From Candidatus Aenigmatarchaeota archaeon (GTDB lineage Archaea > Aenigmatarchaeota > Aenigmatarchaeia > QMZP01 > JACQNV01), in NCBI GenBank assembly GCA_016202865.1, contig JACQNV010000034.1, positions 1 to 9,051 on the forward strand: a stretch of DNA of 9,051 bases. The letters run 5' to 3'. The translations under genes were made by a program, and so were the position numbers. Shown in pieces: positions 1 through 5,856 of this stretch. Numbering within the stretch: position 1 is the first letter of the stretch; each line of letters opens with the position of its first letter. The notes below the pieces were generated by a model, which was not told the DNA's origin, did not search any database, and saw only the letters and a list, made by a program, of their open reading frames with translations.

Positions 1-5
1 TTAAG

Positions 6-21
6 TACATAATGTTATGTA
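6..21. promoter_or_regulatory. Inverted repeat before the MNT gene, candidate operator
   Basis: TACATAA-TG-TTATGTA is a perfect inverted repeat with 7-base arms and a 2-base centre. A second perfect palindrome, TATGTACATA, lies at 24-33. Both sit just before the ATG at 36. The gene that follows encodes a winged helix-turn-helix, so autoregulation is a natural inference. The DNA is very AT-rich, so short palindromes are cheap, and the window edge hides the rest of the promoter. Confidence 0.4.
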
Positions 22-35
22 TATATGTACATAGT

Positions 36-605
36 ATGAAGACTGAAATAAAAATAATAAAGGCCCTTTTGGAAGGCAAGGAAGGACACACCATAAGGGA
101 AATTGCTAAGCTAACAGGGGCAGATTACAGGATTGTTCATGAAGCAGTCAGCAGGCTTCTAAAAAAAGGGCTGGTTGATAAAAGGCAAGTGGGAAAGGCT
201 GTTGAGATAACCTTTTCAAATAAATTTTCAAAAGAGGTTTTTGAAGCTGAAACCGAAAAAGCTGAAGGCCTTCTCAAGGACAAAAATATCAAGGTGCTGT
301 ACGAAAAGCTCGGCGCTCTGAGTTTCCAATTGACAGCATTGATTTTTGGATCTTATGCAAAAGGCAAAGCCGGGAAAGGATCGGATATAGACCTTATGGT
401 AATTTGCGGGGAAGAAGAAGAAAAACAAGTAGAAAGTTTAGTTCATACTCTGCCCCTAAACATACATCTAACAACTTTAACAACAACTGATTTTGTTAAA
501 ATGGCCAAGAGCAAGGAATTCAATGTTGTAAATGAAGCGATCAAAAACAGCATTATTTTGATAGGGATTGAAAACTACTACAGGCTTGTTGGAAATGCTA
601 AATGA
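36..605 (+). CDS. Winged-helix / minimal nucleotidyltransferase (MNT-type, antitoxin-like)
   Basis: A 189-residue soluble protein with two parts. Residues 1-60 read as a winged helix-turn-helix (TIREIAKLTGADYRIVHEAV, then the wing LLKKGLVDKRQVGKAVEITF). Residues 101-125 hold the nucleotidyltransferase signature of the pol beta superfamily, GSYAKGKAGKGSDIDLMV, with Gly105-Ser106 and metal-binding Asp117 and Asp119. The third carboxylate expected on a later strand is not obvious (LNIHLTT near 141-147). In this family MNT proteins pair with HEPN proteins and can modify or neutralise them; here the HEPN gene follows with an 11-base overlap, so the two are translated together. I chose ATG 36 because the in-frame ATG at 12 lies inside the inverted repeat and would add nine residues ahead of the winged helix; the start at 12 cannot be excluded. 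The nucleotidyltransferase assignment is firm, the antitoxin role inferred. Confidence 0.83.
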   Translation: MKTEIKIIKALLEGKEGHTIREIAKLTGADYRIVHEAVSRLLKKGLVDKRQVGKAVEITFSNKFSKEVFEAETEKAEGLLKDKNIKVLYEKLGALSFQLTALIFGSYAKGKAGKGSDIDLMVICGEEEEKQVESLVHTLPLNIHLTTLTTTDFVKMAKSKEFNVVNEAIKNSIILIGIENYYRLVGNAK

Positions 606-1128
606 AAAAAGGATTAGTGAAGCTGAAGTAAATGTAAAGGCATATTTAGTTGAAGGGCTCCTTAAAAATATTAATCAAATTGATGCAAATATTTTCAATA
701 CATTCAGGAAAAACTCAACAGAAAGCTTGAAAGTGGCTGACCACCTTTTCAGAAACAATTTATCTTATCTATGGGCTGTTGTCTGCTCCTATTATTCAAT
801 GTACTATATTGCAAATGCTGTTTTGTACAAGCTTGGATACAAAGTTGGGGAGAAAATATCACATAAAGTTACAGCTGATGCCTTGATTGTGTTTGTAAGG
901 AAAAAATTAAAAGTGGGCTTGGTTGAAAGTTTCGAGGACACAAAAAACCAAGCCTTGGATCTTGCTGGAATAAAAGCAGACGAGCTCATCCAGAGCTTCG
1001 ATTATGAAAGGTCCAAAAGAAGCAGATTTCAATATGAGATGGCAGAGGAAATAAAAATTGGGAAAGCTGAAACATCGCTTAAAAGGGCAAAAGATTTTGT
1101 ATTTGAGGTGGAGAAGCTGTTGGTTTAG
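595..1128 (+). CDS. HEPN-domain protein, partner of the upstream MNT
   Basis: A 177-residue, largely helical soluble protein. The centre (residues 57-95) has the look of a HEPN domain: aromatic-rich SYYSMYYIANAVLYKLGY followed by a basic segment with His90. The second HEPN landmark, normally an arginine followed four to six residues later by histidine (the RNase motif of toxic members), is here DYERSKRSRFQY around 136-147. It has Arg139, Arg142 and Arg144 but no histidine. The fold assignment rests on this pattern and on the MNT gene directly upstream. An in-frame TTG at 568 could extend it by nine residues; ATG 595 is preferred because it overlaps the upstream stop in the usual coupled arrangement. 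It could be a non-nuclease HEPN protein, for example a nucleotide or RNA binder, rather than an active toxin. Confidence 0.75.
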   Translation: MLNEKRISEAEVNVKAYLVEGLLKNINQIDANIFNTFRKNSTESLKVADHLFRNNLSYLWAVVCSYYSMYYIANAVLYKLGYKVGEKISHKVTADALIVFVRKKLKVGLVESFEDTKNQALDLAGIKADELIQSFDYERSKRSRFQYEMAEEIKIGKAETSLKRAKDFVFEVEKLLV

Positions 1129-1130
1129 TA

Positions 1131-1136
1131 TTTTTT
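1131..1136 (+). terminator. Oligo-T tract ending the MNT/HEPN unit
   Basis: Six T residues start two bases after the HEPN stop codon. Archaeal transcription commonly terminates at runs of T without a hairpin, so this is a reasonable terminator for the two-gene unit, which converges on the minus-strand gene ending at 1174. Confidence 0.4.
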
Positions 1137-1173
1137 CAAATTAAGAAATGCGGTTGTTTTGTATAAAGGTTTT

Positions 1174-2793
1174 CTAAGATCTTTCTGGCCGGTAGCCGAC
1201 GATTTCCGGGTTGCGGACATAGACATGCTTGCTTCTTTCACTCATTTCATACCCATCGCTGACATTAAGACCAACAACTGAAGCCATTGTTCTTATTAAA
1301 TCTTCGTAATTTCTTTTCATTGTAATCCCTCCTCCCAGACATCTTCTCTCTGGTGTATACCTGTCCACTAACCAACCCCTTAAAGCAGACATGTAAAACT
1401 CCCGATCCTGACACCTTTCCAGCGCATGTTTTGCAAGCCTGAAAATTTGGAGAGGAACAGTATATTTTTTCACAACCTTATCTGGATTCTTGATCTGCTT
1501 TCTAAAATCCTCAGATATCTCACCTGAAGTTTTTGTGTTTACATATAAGTCCTTGTTTAATTTCCCGGACCTTTCCAATAAGTCCAGAAACTGTTCTCTT
1601 CCTTTGTCTTTAGGTGAATAAGACCCTGTTGTTGCAGATCCGTGCCCAAAAAGAAAATGCCCGACATAGAGACCCAAAGTCTCTGGGTCTGGCTCTAAAA
1701 CAGGATCAAGGAATGTATTTCTCTGGGTATGCCATGAGCTGGCATCTTCTATTCCAAGATGCTCTATAAGTTTTGTGGGAAGACCATTCCACCCCGATAA
1801 ATGATTGTTTATAATTGAAGTAACATACCTTACATTCCTTGTATGCACATGGTCTATATCTAGCTCTGTCAACCCGAGTTCTGAAATATCCCTGCCTAAC
1901 CCAAACCATTTGTGTATAGATCCTGTTGTATAAAATGAATTTAAAGCCCCATCATCAATCCTTCCATTCTTCAATCCATACAGTCCCCTTGCCAGTCTAA
2001 AAGCAGAACCTCTTACAACTTTTTTCAATTTCTGTTTTAGTTCAGTTGCTTCTTGCTGGTCCAATTGTAACTGTTCAGTTAGTCTACCAAACTCCCTTTC
2101 AAAATCAGCTTCGGGTCCAATACATCTTTGTAACAAGACCTGAGCCTGTTGTTTTTGTTCCTCTGGCAAATCTAAATTTACTACATTTGGTAAAGCCTTG
2201 TCAAGCTGCCTTAATTGATCATCGCTTAAACCATATTCTCTCAATCTTGATTTCAGATCATTTCTTTGCTGGTTGAACAAAATAGCTCTGGGAAGAAGGT
2301 CTTGAGTAATCTCTGTTACTTCGGGGGGCAGATATCTATCAAGGCGTTCTCCATTTAAAATTTCCCCAGAAGCTTTTTCCCAATCTGTTTGCTCACCAAG
2401 GGCATCTGAGATCACAATCAATCCAGATCGCGTTAATGTATAAAAAACTGCATCCCTTCTAACTTCTTGCTCACCAAAATTCTCAGGATATCTTGTTCCT
2501 GCTCTACTTGCACCTGTCTCAAACCTTTCTTCAAGATAACCTTTTAAATATTGCTGCCTTTCCCTGACAACTTGCAAAGTCTCCCTCACTTCTTCTGGTT
2601 TTGCGTCCTTCAGTCTCTCAGCCTGCCTAAAACCAACAACCGGAACAATCCTTTGATGCAACCTTTCCCTATTTTTGGCACTGTCTTCACTTTCTATATC
2701 CTCAACTAATTTTAATCCATTTATCGCAGCCTCATGTCTGGTCCTGTCCCAAACAAAAAAATACTGGCCCGGAATTTCCAAGATGTTGATCAT
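1174..2793 (-). CDS. Unassigned 539-residue protein with a possible decayed LAGLIDADG-like C-terminal region
   Basis: I do not recognise this protein as a named family. It has no signal peptide or membrane segment. Residues 1-170 are mixed, opening with INILEIPGQYFFVWDRTRHE. Residues 170-260 are helical and rich in Gln, Leu, Glu and Arg, probably coiled. Residues 260-350 are helical, with His-containing runs such as LDIDHVHTRN. From about 365 the pattern resembles a two-motif LAGLIDADG endonuclease. PETLGLYVGHFLFGHGS (370-386) matches the first motif with its catalytic Asp position occupied by His384. SALRGWLVDRYT (469-480) followed by ITMKRNYEDLIRTMASVVGLN resembles the second motif and the usual hydrophobic tail. 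If this is right the nuclease is probably dead and the fold serves DNA binding. The ATG at 2793 follows AGGTAGGT, a possible ribosome binding site. It lies 54 bases downstream of the TraB-like gene on the same strand, so they are probably cotranscribed. The gene is real; the fold is tentative. Confidence 0.75.
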   Translation of the reverse strand: MINILEIPGQYFFVWDRTRHEAAINGLKLVEDIESEDSAKNRERLHQRIVPVVGFRQAERLKDAKPEEVRETLQVVRERQQYLKGYLEERFETGASRAGTRYPENFGEQEVRRDAVFYTLTRSGLIVISDALGEQTDWEKASGEILNGERLDRYLPPEVTEITQDLLPRAILFNQQRNDLKSRLREYGLSDDQLRQLDKALPNVVNLDLPEEQKQQAQVLLQRCIGPEADFEREFGRLTEQLQLDQQEATELKQKLKKVVRGSAFRLARGLYGLKNGRIDDGALNSFYTTGSIHKWFGLGRDISELGLTELDIDHVHTRNVRYVTSIINNHLSGWNGLPTKLIEHLGIEDASSWHTQRNTFLDPVLEPDPETLGLYVGHFLFGHGSATTGSYSPKDKGREQFLDLLERSGKLNKDLYVNTKTSGEISEDFRKQIKNPDKVVKKYTVPLQIFRLAKHALERCQDREFYMSALRGWLVDRYTPERRCLGGGITMKRNYEDLIRTMASVVGLNVSDGYEMSERSKHVYVRNPEIVGYRPERS

Positions 2794-2847
2794 ATCTACC
2801 TACCTTTAGTCAACCACATGTCTATTTTTTCCTTCTCTAGACATACT

Positions 2848-3513
2848 TCACCTAATCAATCCCCTCTCCGGTTTCAAGTCTCTTATTCTGGAATAAAAGC
2901 TCAGGCCTTGAGGATCCCTTAGAATGTGTTTGTACCCATTCACACACGCTATATTTTTGTCGATAAATTCTGGAAGAAGACCCCTTAAACCCATTTCCAT
3001 TTCTGCGTCCCTTGGTCCTATGTGTTCATAATAACCCGAAATATGCGAAACCATAACCAATTCTTGCGGTGTTCCCATGACTCGATTCAGCATCCTATAA
3101 ATGTCATCACAGTCTTTTCTCATTGCCTCTGTGACCTTGTCAGGATTAATGGTTTGTATAACTTTAATAAATTTCCCAACATTTCTTTCCCGTTCTTCTG
3201 GCGTTAAAATATGTCCCGAATCGTTGAAATAAAAAAATGGCAGTCCGCGGCTTTCGCAAAATTGTCTGGATGTCCTCATTTCATAGCCCGCCATCTCTTC
3301 ATAAGCCAAAAACTTTCTAATCCTGCTTCGCCCAACACTAAGTTTAGCAGCCTCTATTCTAAGCATCTCCAAATATTTTTGATGTCCCTCTATCTTAGCC
3401 TCACTCCCCTCACAGATAATAACATCTGGACTTTCTTCACCAAGTCTTCTTTTCAATCTTTCAGGACCATCTGGGTCATCGTGGTGTGTCCCAATCATCA
3501 ATATTCGTGCCAT
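2848..3513 (-). CDS. Soluble TraB / EreA-ChaN-like superfamily protein
   Basis: A 221-residue cytoplasmic protein. The N-terminus ARILMIGTHHDDPDGPERL runs from a beta strand into Gly8-Thr9-His10-His11, followed by PDVIICEG with Glu35. This strand-GTxH plus downstream acidic-residue pattern is typical of the TraB/TIKI and erythromycin-esterase/ChaN-like superfamily, where such residues line a metal or catalytic pocket. The middle carries His162 (VMVSHISGYYEHIGPRD). The C-terminus, GLLPEFIDKNIACVNGYKHIL, resembles the conserved closing strand and His/Gly turn. TraB proteins usually have C-terminal membrane helices; none is present. The start at 3513 is preceded by an inverted repeat and a TTAAAAAG box rather than a ribosome binding site. 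It is the first gene of a two-gene minus-strand unit. The substrate is unknown. Superfamily placement is from motif shape only. Confidence 0.72.
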   Translation of the reverse strand: MARILMIGTHHDDPDGPERLKRRLGEESPDVIICEGSEAKIEGHQKYLEMLRIEAAKLSVGRSRIRKFLAYEEMAGYEMRTSRQFCESRGLPFFYFNDSGHILTPEERERNVGKFIKVIQTINPDKVTEAMRKDCDDIYRMLNRVMGTPQELVMVSHISGYYEHIGPRDAEMEMGLRGLLPEFIDKNIACVNGYKHILRDPQGLSFYSRIRDLKPERGLIR

Positions 3514-3519
3514 ACATTA

Positions 3520-3536
3520 ATATAACAATGTTATAT
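3520..3536. promoter_or_regulatory. Inverted repeat at the start of the TraB-like gene, candidate operator
   Basis: ATATAAC-AAT-GTTATAT is a perfect 7-base inverted repeat with a 3-base centre. It begins seven bases before the start codon at 3513 on the minus strand. On that strand a TATA-like TTAAAAAG lies at 3546-3553, which would place the transcription start near 3524, inside the repeat. A repressor bound here would block initiation. The core AATGTTAT is shared with the inverted repeat at 6-21. Confidence 0.4.
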
Positions 3537-3545
3537 CTCCAGTAA

Positions 3546-3553
3546 TCTTTTTA
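3546..3553 (-). promoter_or_regulatory. TATA-like box for the TraB-like / 539-residue unit
   Basis: On the minus strand this reads TTAAAAAG after a G-rich stretch, about 37 bases before the start codon at 3513. That spacing predicts a roughly 10-base leader. The GATATAAC inside the inverted repeat at 3530-3537 is an alternative. Confidence 0.35.
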
Positions 3554-3580
3554 ACCCCTGAAACTATCAATCTAAATTAA

Positions 3581-3608
3581 GTAGTAATCTTTATATAGTA
3601 ATTACTAC
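3581..3608 (+). promoter_or_regulatory. Promoter of the dnaG leader: TATA box flanked by an inverted repeat
   Basis: TTTATATA at 3590-3597 is a good archaeal TATA box, predicting a transcription start near 3620. It is bracketed by perfect 8-base arms, GTAGTAAT at 3581-3588 and ATTACTAC at 3601-3608. A protein bound to these arms would occlude the TATA box. The ten bases AGTAATCTTT at 3583-3592 also occur at 3541-3550, 42 bases upstream. Confidence 0.45.
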
Positions 3609-3619
3609 AATTAAGTAAC

Positions 3620-3858
3620 ATCATATTTATTGAGATCACAGAAATAACAACAGATTCAATGATGGTTTGAATGGTCTGATTGATGACCTATAAACATCAT
3701 AATCACTGCGGGAAACCGCTTCACAGTCTTTTAATCATTGGCAGCAAAGTATGCGTTTTTGTATACAGGCCTAATGGTTGACAAGAAAGTTATCTCTGTT
3801 TCTGTGTTCTCATTAAATCCAAATAAAGGAGGATGAGAAAGGAATTAATTTCCAAAAT
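3620..3858 (+). ncRNA. Candidate structured dnaG leader or independent small RNA
   Basis: This fills most of the 345-base gap between the divergent genes; I see no protein-coding gene in it. Downstream of the TATA box at 3590 there are four stem-loops. The first (3659-3700) pairs ATGATG with CATCAT and continues with small bulges to GGTC/GACC around loop TGATTGAT. The second (3708-3719) is GCGG-GAAA-CCGC, a GC-rich stem with a GNRA tetraloop. The third (3736-3776) has outer stem CATTGGC/GCC-AATG and inner stem GTATGC/GTATAC. A weaker fourth lies at 3781-3805. The first terminal loop contains CTGA and TGATGA strings like box D and box C, so an L7Ae-bound kink-loop is conceivable. No known family is recognised; conservation of the pairing is untested. 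A TTAAAT at 3813-3818 might instead start dnaG separately. Confidence 0.35.
3827..3843 (+). promoter_or_regulatory. Purine-rich region, unusually placed ribosome binding site(s) of dnaG
   Basis: AGGAGG at 3827-3832 is the best Shine-Dalgarno match in the window but ends 26 bases before the dnaG ATG. A weaker AAGGA at 3839-3843 is 15 bases away. A 12-codon frame starting at ATG 3833 overlaps the dnaG start in another frame and stops at 3871, but AGGAGG touches that ATG with no spacer, which argues against its use. Confidence 0.35.
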
Positions 3859-5148
3859 ATGTCAAAATTAGCACCAACATCAACAAAATACTTGATAAGG
3901 GCAAACATAAAAGCAACCGGAGTGGTTGAAAAGCCTGATGTAATAGGCGCCATATTCGGCCAGACAGAAGGTATATTGGGTTCTGAACTTAACTTAAGGG
4001 AATTGCAAAGAACAGGAAAAATAGGAAGAATAGAAGTCAAAATAAAATCTGAGCAGGGAAAATCAGAAGGAACAATAATAATCCCTTCTTCTCTAAATTC
4101 TTCTGAAACAGCATTGATAGCTGCAACTTTGGAAACAATAGATAGAATTGGTCCATGCACAGCTGTAATTAAATTGGAAAAGGTTGAAGATGCGATGGAA
4201 GATAAGCGATCTGCAGTAATATCCAAAGCACAAGAAATTCTAAAATCAATGATGGAGACAAGCGAACCTAGCATAGAGGATGTTTCAGAGCAGATAAAGG
4301 AGTCTGTGCGATCAGGAGAAATAACATCATATCAAGGACTTCCTGCAGGGCCTGATATAGAGACCGCTGAAAGCATAGTGATAGTAGAAGGCAGGGCCGA
4401 TGTTTTGATCCTTTTGAAATATGGTGTAAGAAATGCCATCGCAGCAGAAGGAACATCTGTACCAAAGCAGCTGGCTGATATAACAAAAGGAAAAGAAACA
4501 ACTGTTTTTGTTGACGGCGATAGGGGCGGCCAGTTAATAGTAACATCTTTATTGCAGGTTGCAGAAATAGATTTTGTTGCCCGCGCACCAGAAGGCAAAG
4601 AAGTAGAAGAGCTTTCGAAAAAAGAAGTTTTCAAGGCCTTGCGAGACAAAATAACTGTTGAACAGTTCAAACTGGAAATACAAAGTGGTAAACCACACAA
4701 ACCAGAATCCTCTGAAGAAAAATCTGAACCGCGACAACCTGGCAGAATGATGAGACCACATTTAAGAACAGACAGAGACAGCTACAGGCCAAGAAGGCAT
4801 GAAAGCAGACCATATGAAAGTCGATCCAGCTCTTCATCATATTCAAAACCAGTGAGATTAAAAACCGACCAAAAGGAAGAGTTCACAAAAGTTTTAGACG
4901 AACTAGTCGGCACACGCGCAGCATGCATATTCGACGCCAAAAAACAATTGATGGGAAGGGTTCCTGTTAAAGAGCTTTCCAACATTCTGAGAACAATAGA
5001 GAACCCGCACACAGTTGTCTTCGACGGCAAAGTGGATTTTGAAATAGAAAACTCAGCACGAAGGAAAGGAGTGAAGTTCCTTGTTGGGATGGAAAAAGAG
5101 CACATCAACTCTCCAGTCGCAATTGTCAGCAGAGAAGATTTGAAATAG
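3859..5148 (+). CDS. dnaG: Archaeal DnaG-like primase (Toprim domain)
   Basis: A 429-residue protein of typical archaeal DnaG length and order. The N-terminus KYLIRANIKATGVVEKPDVIGAIFGQTEG and the region to about 165 are the archaeal DnaG N-terminal domain. The Toprim domain follows, with IVIVEGRAD (173-181, catalytic Glu177), NAIAAEGTSVP, and VFVDGDRGG (216-224, metal-binding Asp219 and Asp221); all key acidic residues are intact. Residues 280-335 form a low-complexity Arg/Ser/Pro linker, probably disordered. Residues 336-429 are the C-terminal archaeal DnaG domain. Archaeal DnaG lacks the bacterial zinc-binding and helicase-interaction domains; in studied archaea it associates with the RNA exosome and binds poly(A)-rich RNA, with some primase activity reported. 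The ATG at 3859 gives the usual short lead to the TKYLIRA motif. It follows a long structured leader and is followed by a hairpin. Confidence 0.96.
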   Translation: MSKLAPTSTKYLIRANIKATGVVEKPDVIGAIFGQTEGILGSELNLRELQRTGKIGRIEVKIKSEQGKSEGTIIIPSSLNSSETALIAATLETIDRIGPCTAVIKLEKVEDAMEDKRSAVISKAQEILKSMMETSEPSIEDVSEQIKESVRSGEITSYQGLPAGPDIETAESIVIVEGRADVLILLKYGVRNAIAAEGTSVPKQLADITKGKETTVFVDGDRGGQLIVTSLLQVAEIDFVARAPEGKEVEELSKKEVFKALRDKITVEQFKLEIQSGKPHKPESSEEKSEPRQPGRMMRPHLRTDRDSYRPRRHESRPYESRSSSSSYSKPVRLKTDQKEEFTKVLDELVGTRAACIFDAKKQLMGRVPVKELSNILRTIENPHTVVFDGKVDFEIENSARRKGVKFLVGMEKEHINSPVAIVSREDLK

Positions 5149-5179
5149 CGCCCCTTCTTTTAGAAAAAGAAGGCCCGCG
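5149..5179 (+). terminator. Stem-loop after dnaG
   Basis: CCTTCTTTT-AGA-AAAAGAAGG forms a perfect 9-bp hairpin at 5153-5173, five bases after the dnaG stop. A further CGC/GCG pairing (5149-5151 with 5177-5179) could extend it across a small internal loop. No T-run follows, so it may act as a 3'-end stabiliser or processing site rather than an intrinsic terminator. It separates dnaG from the next promoter. Confidence 0.45.
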
Positions 5180-5184
5180 GGTTC

Positions 5185-5199
5185 AAGAAAACTAATATA
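5185..5199 (+). promoter_or_regulatory. BRE/TATA promoter of the HD-domain gene
   Basis: AAGAAAACTAATATA reads as a purine-rich BRE followed by a TATA box, with the box centre about 27 bases before the ATG at 5223. This spacing predicts a leaderless transcript, consistent with the lack of a Shine-Dalgarno sequence. Confidence 0.5.
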
Positions 5200-5222
5200 C
5201 AGATCAAAATACAAACAAAGTT

Positions 5223-5801
5223 ATGGACAAACTAAAATCTATAGAAAACCAAGTTAGAAATCTTTACAATAATAGCGACAATGAATTCATGAAGACTTGG
5301 TTTTTTCAAAACCATGTAAAGGTTGTCTCTAATTATTCAGAACAAATATCTTCTGTAAATAATTCAAACAAAGAAGTCTGCGTTCTTGCTTCTTTATTTC
5401 ATGACATTGCAAGGGCATGGGGAGTTTGGAGTGATCCGCAACTAATGGACGAGAGTTTGAAGAAAGCAGAAGAGTTGATGAGCAAAGAAAATTACACCCA
5501 AGATATGATATCTAAGGTCAAAGATGCTATATTTTATCACAGTTGCGAAGATAAACTACCTAAAACAACTGAAGGCAAAGTTGTGGCGACAGCCGATGCA
5601 TTGGCTCACCTAATGACAGATTTCTACCTAGTTATATTGTACAACAAATGGATAGAGAAAGCCAAAAACCTCGAGACATACAGAAAATGGGTATTGGAAA
5701 AGGTTGACAGAGACTTTAACAAAAAAGTATTTTTCGAAGAGTGGAAAGCCAAATCAAAACAAAGATATGAAGCGATCAAAACATTTTTTCAACCAATATA
5801 A
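5223..5801 (+). CDS. HD-domain phosphohydrolase-like protein
   Basis: A 192-residue soluble protein with the full metal ligand set of the HD superfamily in the right order. His31 is in FQNHVKVV, His60-Asp61 in SLFHDIAR, His106 in IFYHSCED, and Asp125 in ATADALAHL. HD enzymes hydrolyse phosphomonoesters or diesters, often of nucleotides, with two bound metals. The distances between motifs suit a small stand-alone HD phosphohydrolase; the substrate cannot be read from sequence. Residues 140-192 form a charged helical tail (KWIEKAKNLETYRKWVLEK). The gene starts 75 bases after dnaG behind its own promoter, so cotranscription with dnaG is possible but not required. A nucleotide-handling gene lies 55 bases downstream. 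Confidence 0.85.
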   Translation: MDKLKSIENQVRNLYNNSDNEFMKTWFFQNHVKVVSNYSEQISSVNNSNKEVCVLASLFHDIARAWGVWSDPQLMDESLKKAEELMSKENYTQDMISKVKDAIFYHSCEDKLPKTTEGKVVATADALAHLMTDFYLVILYNKWIEKAKNLETYRKWVLEKVDRDFNKKVFFEEWKAKSKQRYEAIKTFFQPI

Positions 5802-5826
5802 CAGCCTAATCTTATATTGTAAAGAA

Positions 5827-5834
5827 TTAAAAAC
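5827..5834 (+). promoter_or_regulatory. TATA-like box of the deoxyribosyltransferase-Nudix gene
   Basis: TTAAAAAC is centred about 27 bases before the ATG at 5857, predicting a leaderless start. No ribosome binding site precedes that ATG. CTTATATT near 5812-5819 is a second candidate giving a short leader. Confidence 0.4.
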
Positions 5835-5856
5835 TTGATTTTCTAGAAATAAACAT

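Noticed and set aside
568..594. TTG at 568 as the HEPN start
   Set aside because: It adds nine residues of poor character and overlaps the upstream gene by 38 bases. ATG 595 gives the usual short coupled overlap.
3658..3710. A complete C/D box guide RNA in the dnaG leader
   Set aside because: The CTGA and TGATGA strings are only one base apart, and there is no clear second D box or guide-length spacer. A kink-loop is possible; a canonical guide RNA is not supported.
3833..3871. 12-codon upstream frame overlapping the dnaG start
   Set aside because: AGGAGG touches its ATG with no spacer, so efficient initiation is unlikely. Noted only as a possible coupling element.
3813..4274. A 153-codon frame antisense to dnaG
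   Set aside because: It mirrors dnaG codon structure and has no motif of its own; dnaG is unmistakable here. The other long frames opposite dnaG (4268-5108) were rejected for the same reason.
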